DNA of 64,000 nucleotides from Prorocentrum cordatum (GCA_963575745.1 CAUYUJ010016703.1:101001-165000); one strand, 5' to 3'. Shown: positions 11,254 through 21,162, numbered from the stretch's first letter. Numbers and translations are program-made. The notes: a model not told the origin generated them from the letters alone.

Positions 11254-12089
11254 ATGACCGCGATGGATAAGTGGTTCCCCGTATGCAAAACGACAGGATG
11301 CATTTACCTCGCTGGGATCACCTGGACACAGTCCACGGTGACCCCAGCGGGCGAGAAGAATTAGGCCTGTGAGCACCCGAAGGAACCAATGACAGCACAG
11401 CCGAGGGAACGTTGCGATAACATAGATTGCTCAGATCATTGCTGCAGGCCTCGTTGGGGAAGCTCCGAGAGAAGCGACGATGATGACATTCATACTCACG
11501 ATAATGGTTGTCTTATGTATGAATTCCTTCCGAATGACCCGACCAGGATAGCAAAAAGGGTTGCCGCGAAATTGGTGATATTTGAGGCCCGAACGGCACA
11601 GCCGCAAGGGCAGCTCAAAGTCCCGGTTGCATGCGCAACGTCACGGTACCCAAAGATATTCGATTCTGAGATGATTGTTGCGGAGCGGAGTGATGTTTAG
11701 TTGAAAGAAACGTGCCATTCTGAGCCAAAGGTTGTTGCCGAGAAATGGACCGATGTTGAATTGAACTAACGTGCCACTTGAAATCAGGAGAAGATGGAAC
11801 TTAATCTCTTTGTTGTGAGTCGCCACAACAAATGGCTCGCGGACCATGGATACAGGAGGTTGTGATGACCCGGAACGGCCACAATTTTTCTCGGACTGAC
11901 AATATCGCTGGCAAGCTCAATGAGGGTTTGAAGAGATGCGACGAACCAGTCATTCAAAGTTTGCACAACCAGATGTCGGTGGACCCATGGGTCGTTTTCT
12001 GGGTATCCTGCCACAAGGATTCGCGAGGCAATTTCAGGAGCAATTTCGATGGTCCTCCCCCGGATCTTTCGAACATTAAGGAATGGTAA
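11254..12089 (+). pseudogene. Unassigned open frames downstream of the methyltransferase-like domain
   Basis: Frames at 11254-11363, 11389-11700 and 11832-12089 encode soluble-looking peptides with no motif I recognise, such as GKLNEGLKRCDEPVIQSL and SVDPWVVFWVSCHKDS. Their balanced composition matches the copia relic rather than the repeats to the right. They may be the 3' end of the same element or the start of a second nested copy. Confidence 0.3.
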
Positions 12090-12243
12090 TCTTTTCAATC
12101 CCATGTTGACCCAAACACGACATTGACATGTAATTTTTATACCGGACCCCCAGAGGATCCGAAGAGCAGGTCTGTTGGGCCCTGCGATCGCGGGGAGATA
12201 ATTGGACCGGTTCGGATAGGCGCTAGACGCGCCTACACGAGAG

Positions 12244-12866
12244 GTGCACGATATTTCGTCACGATTAAAAGCCGTTGACCGACGCACAGATCAAGTTGTC
12301 TTCATGAATGTTTGGGGACCCTCCAGGAGCAAGCCTCCGCACGGCGCGGACGTTGATAAATGGGGCACTCATTTTGCACTCCCAGTTGTCAGAGGAGATC
12401 CCAGTGCAAGGATACATGTAGTTGCGCAAGCGCTGACTGAGGAGGCCCTGGATCGGCACCGTGCATGGAAGGAGTTGCAGGAAAAACCTCAACCCAAACG
12501 GGCCAGACTTCACTCGGCGGTGCAAGCGTCCGAGCGAGGAGGGCCGCTCTCGAAAGAGGACAGCTGTCCCGCTCAAGAGACGGTCGAGGCCAGCCGAGGC
12601 TGCCAATACCGAGAAGGCCGCCAACGCTGAGGAGAGAACGATTCCTTCTGAAACCCCGATGAGTGTTTCTGATGGGCCCGTGAATGCCCCGATGGGAGGC
12701 GGTCCTTCGGGCTCTGGTGCTTCAAATGACGCTCCGAGCGGTAATGCTGCTTACAATTTTCCCTCCGCCGGCACAGCCGGGGGTCGGGGGACATCATCTG
12801 GATCGGGGTCCGGCGGTGGAAACGCCGGACAGAGTCCAATTCAAGCGCGGTGGCGGGATGGGCCAT
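12244..12866 (+). pseudogene. Unassigned Lys/Arg then Ser/Gly-rich frame ending the relic
   Basis: Frame 12244-12630 contains DKWGTHFALPVVRGD and ALTEEALDRHRAWKELQEK; an overlapping frame (12461-12868) turns basic and then Ser/Gly-rich (GGPSGSGASNDAPSGNA). The latter looks like a low-complexity linker. No family can be named. Protein-like sequence ends here, at the border with pyrimidine-rich repeats. Confidence 0.3.
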
Positions 12867-13740
12867 AGGCCTTCGACAATAATGGTACTCATGTTTTTTC
12901 TGGTTGGGCCTTTCTTCTTCCTCCTTCCTTCATCCCCTCCCCCACCCTCCTTCCTTCCTCCCCTGCCCTCCCTCTTTCCCCCCCGCGTCTCTTTTCGAGA
13001 AAATGAAGTGAGGAGGAAGGAGGAAGGAGAGGAACATAACGGAGAACGAATGGCTGCGGCAGTTTGCCGAAGTCTGAAGGAATTTCGCGAAGCACTCGGC
13101 GAAGCCTGAAGGAAGTCCACTCTTCTCGCAACAGAGCCCTCTTCCCCCCCTCTCCCTCCGAGATATCACACACTCTCCCGCCCCTTTCCCGTTGCCTTCC
13201 CTCCACTTCGGCGCGCGCGCGCGCGGGGGTAGGCCTAGGGGGGATCTATCGAAACCCAATCGCCCATTGATCTTCGATCAGGGTCTGATAGCCCCACCAT
13301 GCCCAGGAACATGCGGTTTGCTATCGGGGGCCTATCGCCGATCTATCGGCGATTTCTCGCCGATTCCACGTCGTTGTTTCCCCCGCGCCCGAGGCCGCGG
13401 CCTGCGCGCGGGGCGCGCGCCTCGCCGCGCCCATCGCGCCCGCCTCGCGCCGCCTGCGTCACGACGGGGACCATCGCCCCCGCCGCGGCCGCGGCCGCGG
13501 CCGCGGTCGCGCGCGAGGAGCGCGCCGCCCGCCTGCGGGCAGCGGGCGCGGGCGCGCGGGGCGCGTGCCGCCAGCCCGAGGCATCGGGCTTCGAGCGATC
13601 GGAGCTTCGGGACGAGGATCGCTCCAGGATGTTTCCCCCTACCTCTTCCCTCCTCGTCCTTCTCCTCCCCCTCCTCCTCCCCCTCCTTCCCCTCCTCCTC
13701 CTCCTCCTGTCGTTGCCCCTCACCCCCGCCCGCTCCGAGG
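12867..13740. other. Non-coding stretch before the first kinase exon
   Basis: This holds a CCT/CCC-rich run (12900-12985), a dispersed repeat (13035-13120), TATCGCCGATC/TATCGGCGAT palindromes (13323-13358), a very GC-rich block (13370-13625) and a CCT microsatellite (13640-13715). The GC-rich block is open in more than one frame, for example AVAREERAARLRAA, and could include an upstream PLK exon, but nothing in it is recognisable. Confidence 0.5.
13035..13120. repeat. Dispersed repeat, copy 1 (inverted copy at 18.8 kb)
   Basis: The stretch with CGAATGGCTGCGG and GAAGTCTGAAGGAAT recurs in reverse complement at 18800-18885. Both copies sit beside a pyrimidine/purine-rich run with a TCTCGGAG/TTTTCGAG motif, so the shared unit is probably longer than the clear core of about 70 bp. 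Confidence 0.6.
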
Positions 13741-13785
13741 CACGGGCTGCCCGCGCGGTACAGCAAGGGCCGCTTCCTGGGCAAG
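13741..13785 (+). CDS. Polo-like kinase, exon A (glycine-rich loop, first half)
   Basis: The frame reads ARYSKGRFLGK, the conserved opening of Polo-like kinase domains. It is completed by GGFAKCYEV in the next exon to give the ATP-binding loop LGKGGFA. The exon ends after AAG at 13785 and the next bases are GCCCTG, so the donor would be GC. The 5' border is not resolved: a pyrimidine run ending in CCGAG lies just upstream, but coding could begin earlier. PLKs are Ser/Thr kinases of mitosis, centrosomes and cytokinesis. The intron to exon B is about 1.7 kb. Confidence 0.8.
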
Positions 13786-13821
13786 GCCCTGCCCCTGGGG
13801 GGGGGGTCGGCGTGCTCGCAA

Positions 13822-14055
13822 CATTCGGAAGCACATCATGGGAGCCTTGTGTACCCTCGCAGTTCCGTCTCTAGCGTCGATTAGCGTTCGGGAGGCGATG
13901 GGATCGCGCCATTTCAGCGTCGATTCACGCCGATCGAGTGTCGATCACCGTCGATGTAGCGCCGATGTGTCGATCACCGTCGATGTAGCGTCGATCTGCG
14001 TCCATGCGCAAGCCGACAAGATGGTATGGGAGGCTTCCATGAGTTGCCACCGAAG
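13822..14055. mobile_element. Small inverted-repeat element (MITE-like), copy 1
   Basis: The ends are inverted repeats: ATTCGGAAGCACATCATGG on the left, and CATGAGTTGCCACCGAA on the right reads back as TTCGGTGGCAACTCATG. The interior is built of GTCGAT(G/T)TAGC(G) repeats. A second copy lies at 15991-16206. The flanks repeat a GGGGGG-Y-CGGCGTGCTCGCA motif on both sides (about 13799-13820 and 14055-14074), like a long target duplication. It lies in the first recognised kinase intron. No transposase is present. Confidence 0.7.
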
Positions 14056-15060
14056 GGGGGCCGGCGTGCTCGCAGCAGTGTTTCGGCGGCGGGCCCCGCA
14101 GTAGAGACGCTGAAAGGAGGACCACTCTTGACCAGTTTGAAGCATATCCCTCTTGGTCCATCCTGGAGCCCTCCTGGAGCAGTCGGCCGCTGGAACTTTA
14201 CGGAGCCCGTCTTGGGGCCCTCTTGGGCCGTCCTGGAGTCCTGTTCGGTTCCACCAGTTCGGGTTGACCGTTCGGGCCTGTTTCGATCGGCCGGTTCGGT
14301 TCGAATCAGCCGGTTCAGTTTCAGCCGGTTCAGTTTCAGCCGGTCCGGTTTGGGCTCCGGTTTGGGCGGTTCGGTTGCAGAAGCCGCCGGTTCACGGTTA
14401 CCAGTTCGGTTCAAACCGTTCCTGTTATCTCTGTGTTTGGCATCACCTCAATTCGATGCCGATTTTAAGGATTCCCTCCGTTTCTGAGGGCACATCCCCA
14501 AGATTGTGCTCGCCTTTTGCTTGCCCATCGTAGGGATAGGGATAAGGTCGAGGCTGGTCAACTCTGGGTTCAGGAGGGGCTCTGATGTCTGGGCCGTCCC
14601 CTAGAATTGGGCCGGGGAACCTAGCTGTCACAGTGGCCAGAAACGCCCCTCTTTTCTTATTTCGTGGCCCAAGTGGCAGCGCGTCGACTGTACCCTCGCC
14701 GTTCGACGATTCAGGCAACTCGATGGGCGGCGGGGGTTCGGGTTCGGCGAGAATGCGCGGCGAGACCCGAACCCTACCCCTGACTCCTATGATCAAGGAG
14801 AAACGAGGCTTGGTTGGAACAGGGTTTGGCTGTCGCCGCTTGAGTGTTCGTGTTGCCACGTATCCGTAACGAGGCTCGCTCCGAGCCTTCGGGTTGACAC
14901 TGCGCGTTGCTTCGGGCCCTCCCTCGCTCAAGACGATCCTCCAGGGGTCGGCGCGCACTCGAGTGAGGTGGCACCTGCAGGTCTTTGCGATCTGTCTCGG
15001 CGCCGAGACTCCCTCGCCGCACTCCGGGCGCAAGCCACGGCGCCGTACCCCGCGCGCTTC
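14056..15060. other. Kinase intron sequence without a gene
   Basis: This contains a short array of (C)CGGTTC(A/G)G units at about 14250-14415, similar to the larger arrays near 46 and 47 kb. A 196-codon open frame on the minus strand (15033-14443) has no recognisable domain and lies inside the intron, so I do not call it. Nothing else stands out. Confidence 0.5.
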
Positions 15061-15470
15061 TCACGGCACTCGGGGCGCAAGCTCCGCGGGAGGAGACGCG
15101 GAGCGGGAGGGGAGGGGAGGGGGAGGGGGAAGGGGAGAGCGCTGAGGAGGCGAGGGGGAGGAGAGGGCGAGGAGATGTGCGGGAGAGGGGTGGGAGGTGG
15201 GGGAGGGGGAAGGTGTGGGGGAGATGAGTCCTCCTCATGTTCTCCCACTCCTCCTCTCTCCCCCCTCCTTCTCTTCCTCCGCCCTTTTCCCCCTCTCCCT
15301 TCTTCTCCTCTCCTCGCCCTCCTCTTCGGCTTCCTCCTCGTCCTGCTCTCCTCCTCCGCCTCCTCCTCCTTTTCCTGCCACCTCCTCCTCCTCCTCGGCC
15401 TCTCCGTCGTGGTCCCACCCCTTCTCCCCTTCCTCCTCTTCCGCCTCCTCTACCTCCTCTTCCCTTTCCG
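15061..15470. repeat. GGGA-rich then CCT/CTC microsatellite ending in a splice acceptor
   Basis: Purine-rich GGGGA/GGA sequence (15090-15230) passes into a pyrimidine run of CCT, CTC and TTCC (15235-15470). The run serves as a long polypyrimidine tract before CCCCAG, the acceptor of kinase exon B. Open frames here are products of the repeat. Confidence 0.8.
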
Positions 15471-15477
15471 TCCCCAG

Positions 15478-15525
15478 GGTGGCTTTGCCAAGTGCTACGA
15501 GGTGCAGGACATGGAGACCAGAGAG
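15478..15525 (+). CDS. Polo-like kinase, exon B (glycine-rich loop, second half)
   Basis: After a 240-bp pyrimidine tract and CAG, the frame reads GGFAKCYEVQDMETRE. With exon A it gives GRFLGKGGFAKCYE, the PLK-specific form of the ATP-binding loop, then the turn D-M-E-T. The donor after GAG is GTCGGG. Phase 0 at both ends matches exons A and C. Beyond 15525 the frame stays open for some residues but no longer follows the family. About 3.8 kb of intron follows. Confidence 0.92.
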
Positions 15526-15990
15526 GTCGGGGCCATCCCCGCGGAGTGCTTTGCGAGGGGGCAGCATCGCGGCAGTGGCAAATTAGGAGGGGATACGTTC
15601 AGGCGGGTTGCAGCGACCCCGAATCGCCCATTCATCGCCGATAGAGGGGCTTTACTTCTTCGTGCGTGTCTGGTCGTGCTTGCACAGCTCGTGTCTAGAG
15701 CCTGTCGTCACTCGGCCTCCTTCCCTTCCTGGCGCTTTCTCTCTTCCTCGCTTGCTCCTGTTCGTTTCGCACGCGTCGCGCTCATTCATCCCTCATAGTC
15801 ATGTGCTTGCCCATCGCTCGTGTGGCGTTCCCGTTTTTTTTTTGTTTGTCGACCCTTCGGTTCGCACAGCGGTCGAGGCCGAGTCGGGTGGAAAACAACG
15901 TCATCGCCGATGGGGGCCTGACAGTCCACCCCGTCCACGAACGTCCAGTTCAGCCATTGGGAACCCACCGCCGATACATCGGTCCTGTGT
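15526..15990. other. Kinase intron sequence without a gene
   Basis: Non-repetitive sequence with short motifs shared with 13250-13370, such as AATCGCCCATT near 15613. No supported gene or RNA is visible. Confidence 0.4.
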
Positions 15991-16206
15991 CTTCGGTAGC
16001 AAATCATGGGAGCCTTGTGTACCCTCGTAAGCCTGTCTTTCGCGTCGATTAGCGCATGGGAGTCGATGAGATAGGACTGGTTTAGCGTCGATGTAGCGTC
16101 GGTTAGCGTCGATGTAACGTCGAGTGGCGTCGATTTAGCGTAGATTAGCGTCGATTCGCAAGAGCCGACAATCTGTTATGGGAGGCTCCCATGCGCTGCC
16201 ACCGAA
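15991..16206. mobile_element. Small inverted-repeat element (MITE-like), copy 2
   Basis: It starts CTTCGGTAGCAAATCATGGG and ends with the inverted form, CCCATGCGCTGCCACCGAAT. The interior again holds GTCGATTTAGCGT-type repeats. It matches the element at 13822-14055 in both ends and the interior, including GGAGCCTTGTGTACCCTCG. It lies in the intron between kinase exons B and C. Confidence 0.7.
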
Positions 16207-17060
16207 TCCGTCGCCGATTCCAGTTCGAGGTTTCCCTCCTGAGCCGCCCCCTATCGTTGCCACTCAATCGTGGCGGTGACACAGGGGAGAGTGAGCGGGA
16301 AGGAACCTGGGAGCACTGAGATCCTGGTCAGATTGAGAGGGTATGTGGCGGTCAAGTGTGATTTTTGGGACGCGGCCGAAGGACTCCTGCCTGTGTTCTC
16401 CTGTAAGGCCTGTGGGGTGTCAGTGGGCCAGAGAGTGGTCCCCAGCAAAGGCTCGGCGGGGGCGTGTTTTGGGTCGCTCCACCATGATGCAGATCAGCAT
16501 CCTTAGGCTCTCTCTCTCTCTCTCCTTTTCCTTGCTTTACGGCTTCGCGCCTATTTCGCCTCTTCCGTGCAATGCTCGAACCGTTTCCCCGCCTCCCGCC
16601 TCTTCCTCTTCCTTGCCGCTCTCTCGTCCAGGACTGGCTCTGTAGTGAACTCATTGTTTCCGTGCTGTGACGTAGTATAGACGTGCGATTTGTGCTTCTG
16701 CGCGCTAGACACAGACTTGGTGTCGCGCGTACGACAGGCTCGATGAGGGTTCGAAGGGAACATGGGGGAGGGGGATACGGAGACGGAGGACATGGAGTTG
16801 CAGCACGGGAAGCGCTGAGGTAGCGGATAGTCGGCAGTTCTGGATTGTTTTTTTGGCCGTGTTTTTTTTTGGGGGGGGGGTTCTCTCTCTCTCTATCCTC
16901 TCTATCTCTCTAGATATAGCTTTCTCTATTTCTTCACATCCTGGTCTGTTTGGCAGAGCAATCGCGGCGGCTTCTTTCGACGGTAGCGGTTGCCGTTCTC
17001 CCGCTGATTGCCGTTCCTCGCGCCCAGCCTCGTCCTCGTCGTCCTCTCCCTGTTCTCGCC
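16207..17060. other. Kinase intron: possible orphan frame and simple repeats
   Basis: A 78-codon frame at 16270-16506 (with AVKCDFWDAAEGLLPVFSC) is ordinary-looking but unrecognised. It is followed by CT repeats (16509-16531), further GC-balanced sequence, and T-run/G-run/(TC) sequence at 16845-16915. No gene can be supported. Confidence 0.3.
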
Positions 17061-17289
17061 TTCTCGTCGTCCCTTCAGGCCCTCAGGGACCTCCAGGACG
17101 GCCCCAGTGGGCGTCACGAGGCCGCCAAGATGGACCAACGTGGTCACAGAGGCTCCTAGGCCGCTTCAAGCTGGCCAGAAGGGGCCATAAAGACAGCGCG
17201 GGCGGGTCCAACAGGGACCGCGAAAACTTCTCGAGAGGCAAACTCTGTTGATTCCCCAAGTAGTGCTTGCGCTTTGCGGTTCTTACCTC

Positions 17290-17522
17290 TGGAATACGGA
17301 ACTGGACCTGAAGGTCGGTCTGGCGGTTATGTAGCCGCCGTCGCTGCCCAGTCGCCGCCTCTTCGCCTCCCGTCGTCTTGGCCCCATGGTCGGTCTGGCG
17401 GCTATATAGCCGCCGTCGCCGCCCCGTCGCCGCCTCGTCGCCGCCCGTCGTCTGGGCCTGAAAGTGGCGGCTATGTAACCGCCGTCGACGCACCGTTGCC
17501 GCCTCGTCGCCGCCGGTCGCTG
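17290..17522. repeat. GC-rich minisatellite with a palindromic core
   Basis: About four imperfect units of 55-65 bp share GGCGGCTATATAGCCGCC-like palindromes (GGCGG-TTATGTAG-CCGCC in the first) followed by GTCGCCGCC runs. The palindrome could fold as a hairpin. From 17525 to 17720 short TGCACxxCA repeats lead into a TA-rich run. Confidence 0.65.
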
Positions 17523-17729
17523 CAGCAATGACTGCACCACATAATAGTGCACCACGTAGACTGCACCACATTGATCGCACAACATCTATTGCACAGCACA
17601 GATGGCACTACTTATACTGCACAAAGTCGATTGCACTATACACATATGTATATATACATATGTATGAAACTATTGCTTATATTGCACAACATATGCTGTA
17701 CCATATATATATATATATATCGCCCTAAT

Positions 17730-18275
17730 AAATGAAGAGCCAGTGTGCGAAACACTCCTTATTGACGATCTCGCATTTTCGCTTCCGATGGGCTTCTGAG
17801 GCTTCTGGATGTTCGTCAAATTGCCCAAGCGTCCCCCAAGAGGAACTCCACAAGGTCACAAGACGGAGGGCATCTTGGGGCCTCCAGAGGCCTCTTGGGG
17901 CGAAGGTACCTCCAAACACCTTTCCTGAGCAGCCCGAAGGTAACTCTGAATACCTTGCCTGGGCCCCAGAAACCTCCCTGAGTCCCCCCCAGGCGGCTTC
18001 CGAAAGCGTCAGACAGGCCAAGAGCGTCAGAGGAGCCCGAGGGAGGCTGAAGACGGTCGGCCTCGGACTTCAGGACCCTTCAAGATAGCCCCGAGACGGT
18101 CCAACATGGTTTCAAGAAGGCCCTCGAGGCTGCCAGGACGGCCCAACATGGCCCGTAGACGGCCAGGGCAGCTCAAGATGGCCCCCAGACGGCCCCAAGA
18201 GGCCCCCAAGAGGCCCCCAAGAGGCTCCCGAGAGGCCTTCCAGAGGCCCCCAGGATATCCGAATCCTTGGAGGCT
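17730..18275 (-). repeat. CTTGGGG-type minisatellite, minus orientation
   Basis: Units of CCCAAGAGGCC and CCAGACGGCCC recur irregularly every 10-13 bases. They are the reverse complement of the GGCCTCTTGGGG/GGCCGTCTTGG units found on the + strand at 20.3, 22.2, 25.2, 30.3, 57.2 and 59.1 kb. Open frames across them are products of the repeat. Confidence 0.75.
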
Positions 18276-18795
18276 GTGCTACGGGGTTCTGAAGACCTCG
18301 CCTCTTCTCTTCCTGTTCCTCCGGGGCCTCAGGGTGGTCCACGGGAACCCAAGCAAGAAGGACGCAGGAGACAGGAGAAAAAAGCGAGAAGGGAGGACAG
18401 CGGTCGGAAGGAATGAGCCATAGGAGGAAGGAAGTCGAGGGGAGAGGAGACGGAGCAGGAATTGGGGAGGGCGAGTCATGGGCCGGGAGAAGCGTGAATC
18501 ATACTTCACATGGTTTGAAACATTCGCAAGGCAGACGTGACGATACGCACCCACTGTGTCGAGACGGTGTCTTGTGTTGCGCGTGGTTCGAGTGTAGATG
18601 TTCATATATTTTATGTGTACATCGATCGAAAAGTACTGTCATGATAAAACAGAACTATGTGCATTCTAAGCCTAAACCTCACAATCCCGATCAATTGGGT
18701 TCACGGTTGGCTTCGCTCACGAGACCAAAGGGCATACGCATTTCGCGGACCTGGTAGGTGGAATTCCAGCTTTGCTTTGCAAATCTTTCATTGGA
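18276..18795. other. Kinase intron sequence without a gene
   Basis: Mostly unique sequence, AT-richer at 18590-18660. No coding feature, RNA gene or repeat family could be assigned. Confidence 0.4.
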
Positions 18796-18890
18796 GGCAC
18801 GGCGTGCTTACACTGCTGCGACATGCTTCGCGGTATTCCTTCAGACTTCGACGAGCTACCGCAGCCATTCGCTTTCCATTCCATTCCTCC
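18796..18890. repeat. Dispersed repeat, copy 2 (inverted relative to 13.0 kb)
   Basis: CCGCAGCCATTCG and ATTCCTTCAGACTTCG are the reverse complement of the core at 13048-13095. It is followed by a TTCTCGGAGGGGG run, mirroring the context of the first copy. Confidence 0.6.
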
Positions 18891-18992
18891 TCCTTTCTCC
18901 TTCTTCCTCATTGCCTTTTCTCGGAGGGGGTGTGGGGGAAAGGAGTGAGGGCTTGCGACAGGAAGGAAGGAAGGAGGGAATGTCAAAAGGAA

Positions 18993-18993
18993 G

Positions 18994-19031
<38 letters not shown>
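18993..19031. repeat. (GT)n dinucleotide microsatellite
   Basis: About 19 uninterrupted GT units, followed by G-rich sequence to about 19190. Confidence 0.95.
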
Positions 19032-19033
<2 letters not shown>

Positions 19034-19194
19034 TGGGGTTTCGGAGGGTGGGGGAGGGCATGTTAGGTGTAGGGAGGGGGTGGGAGGGCAGGGGATTGGG
19101 ATGGGAAGGGTAGCAGGGGATGGGTAGGGGAGATGGAGGGCGGGGATGGGGGTAGGGAAGGGGAGGCATCGTGCAGGGGGCGGCAGGGACGAAG

Positions 19195-19345
19195 TTGGAG
19201 GATCGAGAATCGAGGTTCGAGGGTTCGAGTCTTCGAGGTCCCTGGATCGAGGGTTCGACGTTCGAGGTTCGAGGCTCGAGCTTCGAAGTTGGAGGATCGA
19301 GGATGGCGTGTTCGAGGTTCGAGGCTCGAGGTTGAGGACGAGGGG
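19195..19345. repeat. GAGGTTCGAGG minisatellite next to exon C
   Basis: Irregular units of GAGGTTCGAGG, GGATCGAGG and GGCTCGAG, with a basic period of about 10, run almost up to kinase exon C. They replace the usual pyrimidine tract before the acceptor, which is unusual. Confidence 0.75.
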
Positions 19346-19355
19346 GCGCCGCGAG

Positions 19356-19420
19356 ATCTTCGCCGCCAAGATCGTGGCCAAAGCCTCCGTAGCGAAGCCG
19401 CGGGCGCACGCGAAGCTCAG
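19356..19420 (+). CDS. Polo-like kinase, exon C (catalytic lysine strand)
   Basis: The frame reads IFAAKIVAKASVAKPRAHAK then L-R. A-A-K-I-V holds the Lys that anchors ATP phosphates, and K-x-S-x-x-K-P-R-x-x-x-K-L is the PLK linker to the alpha-C helix. Joining exon B at GAG gives METRE-IFAAKIV in frame. The exon ends CTCAG and is followed by GCGCCC, a GC donor; the split codon AG plus G from exon D restores Arg in KLRSE. The acceptor side (GCCGCGAG) lacks a pyrimidine tract. About 6.7 kb of intron follows. Confidence 0.92.
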
Positions 19421-20289
19421 GCGCCCCCGTGCCGCCTCCGCCCCCCGCCTCCGCCTCCCTCTCGTGGAGCCTCGGGTCTCGCCTCGGGTGTCCTGATGTT
19501 CCAGCCTACTTTGGCCTGGACCACCAGAAAGAATGTCGAGCACCAGAGAAAAACCGAAACTCGAGGGCTTTCACGCGTCTGGCCCTGGGAGACACTGTTT
19601 CGACACTGTTTCGACACTTTTGCGACACTTTTCCAGGTGCTCGACACTATTTCTGTGGTGTGGTCCTTATGTACGATGGGAACAACATAATTCAGGCGCC
19701 CTTTCACACCCATGGCTCCGTCCCAGCGAGGGTCCGTCTCCACATGCGTTGCGTGCCTCCTGGGCCCAGCAGTCAGGCTCGCCGTGCCTCCCCTGCTGTA
19801 ACCGTTCAACGGCTCGAAGCGAAAACAAAGGGCTTCAAGTGCCCAGACTCCCTCGCGTCGTGACCGTTCTTTTCGACTTCTGGGGCCCTTACCAGGCCTC
19901 GGATCTGTTATGCAACGGCTCAGGATGAAATGCGGGTCCCCGAGAAGGGGTCCAGACCTCTGGGGTTCTGAGGGTGTCATCAGTGGGTGCCAAGGTGGGT
20001 TATATCTGGCCAAACCTAGCCTATCAGCAGCTCCGCTAGTTGGGCGGAGCCCACTTAGCCCTCATCGTTAACCCCTCGAAGCCACCGGGGGCATTTGCAG
20101 CCTTCTGTCAAGCCAGGCCAGAGCTGACCCACCTCGGCATCCCCTTGCCCGGAGCAACCCCCTCGCCGATTCCAGCAGGGCGTCGAGCTGGAGGAGCGGG
20201 ATCTCAACGGCGGGAGAGGCCATCTAGTGGCTTTCGGCCAATCCCGCCACTGTGCCTGGGCTGTGGGTATCAAATCTATTGGATTGCAA
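19421..20289. other. Kinase intron sequence without a gene
   Basis: Mostly unique sequence. A small cluster of CGACACTGTTT/CGACACTTTT repeats lies at 19590-19650. Open frames of 130-200 codons on both strands carry no recognisable motif. Confidence 0.4.
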
Positions 20290-20645
20290 CGGGTGCTCCT
20301 TGGATGCAGTTTTGAGGCCTCTTCTGGGGCCTATTTTGGGCCTCTTGGGGGCCTCTTGTGGCATTCTTGGCGCTTCTTGGGGGCCTCCTGGGGGCCCCTT
20401 GGGGCGGAAGGCTCGGGCTTTCGGTTCGTGTTCCCTCTCTTGGGCTCCTCTTGGGGCCGTCTTTGGGCCCTCTTGGGCCGTCTTGGGCGCCTCTTGAGCC
20501 GTCGTGGGGGGCTTCTCAGGCCGTCTTGGGGCCCTCGTGGAGGCCTCTTGGGCCATCTTGGAGCATCGGAAAGCCGAAAATGCGAGCGCGCCAACACCTT
20601 TCAAACACCTAGGGAAAATCATGGATTTTTGCTCGATGCGATAGT
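20290..20645 (+). repeat. CTTGGGG minisatellite with the conserved core
   Basis: Units of GGCCTCTTGGGGGC, GGCCGTCTTGG and GGAGCATCTT repeat every 11-13 bases. At 20566-20640 the array is broken by a non-repetitive core of about 75 bp (AAGCCGAAAA, GCCAACACCT, then a run near CATGGATTTTTG), which recurs in the same position of other arrays. Confidence 0.8.
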
Positions 20646-20756
20646 AGCTTCTTGCCCGCTTGTTTTTGGTCCCAGTTCAGTCCCCCCGCGGCCCCCCAAA
20701 CACCGCGCACCAGAGGCCACTCTTACCCAGGGTCACTCACTCTTGCGTGTAGCCAA

Positions 20757-20919
20757 CTTCTCAGAAGGCTCGGGAGTCCCCCAGCCTTCCGAGAAGCTTT
20801 CGGAGCCTTCCACGAAGACGCAGGAAACTCCTCCCAGGAGGCGCGGGGGGCTTCTGAGAAATCCCGCCGCCTTCTGAGAAGGCCTTCTCCTTCTCGTTTC
20901 CCCCCCTCGCTCGCCGCCG
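20757..20919. mobile_element. Inverted-repeat element, left end missing (full copy at 41.77 kb)
   Basis: The interior and right arm match the element at 41769-41970: CTTCTCAGAAGGCTCGG, GCCTTCTGAGAAGGCC and TTTCCCCCCCTCGCTCGCCG. The left arm of about 35 bp is absent, so this copy is truncated. Confidence 0.65.
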
Positions 20920-20977
20920 ATGTGAGGGGGCGAGGAGGAGTGAGCAGGGCATGCTCGATCGGACGGCAGTGTGTCAG

Positions 20978-21162
20978 GCGATCGCAAACATGGATTAAGG
21001 GGGCGTGGAATATCGACGGGTCCCGTTTCCATGGGAAATCGCGGTTTGCCGCCGCCGAGCGAGGCGGCACCGGCCGCATTTTGGGGAGGGCACCTCCCCC
21101 GATCCATGGATTTGGCGACCGCGCGCCAAGTCCATGGATCGCTAATCCATGTTTGCGCGCCT
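20978..21162. mobile_element. Inverted-repeat element of about 185 bp
   Basis: Ends GCGATCGCAAACATGGATTA and TAATCCATGTTTGCGCGC are inverted repeats. An inner palindrome pair, GATCCATGGATTTGGCG and CGCCAAGTCCATGGATC, lies at 21100-21140. No coding capacity; best read as a MITE or foldback element. Position 21163-21360 holds nothing recognisable. Confidence 0.6.

Larger units (their letters stand above)
1..12866 (+). mobile_element. Decayed, over-length Ty1/copia-like retroelement
   Basis: Fragments follow the copia order: Gag-like coiled coil, CCCH-type finger, aspartic protease, integrase, reverse transcriptase, RNase H. Integrase lies before reverse transcriptase, which separates copia from gypsy. 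A methyltransferase-like domain and further open frames follow RNase H. The reading frame changes many times and stops interrupt domains, so the copy is dead. The left end is outside the window and I saw no LTR pair; the right limit is set where protein-like sequence gives way to pyrimidine-rich repeats. At over 12.8 kb it is far longer than a usual copia element (about 5 kb), although nested insertions could contribute. Base composition is more balanced and less repetitive than the rest of the window. Confidence 0.85.

Noticed and set aside
14443-15033. Minus-strand open frame of 196 codons.
   Set aside because: It lies inside the PLK intron, shows no domain, and is explained by GC-rich sequence with few stop codons.
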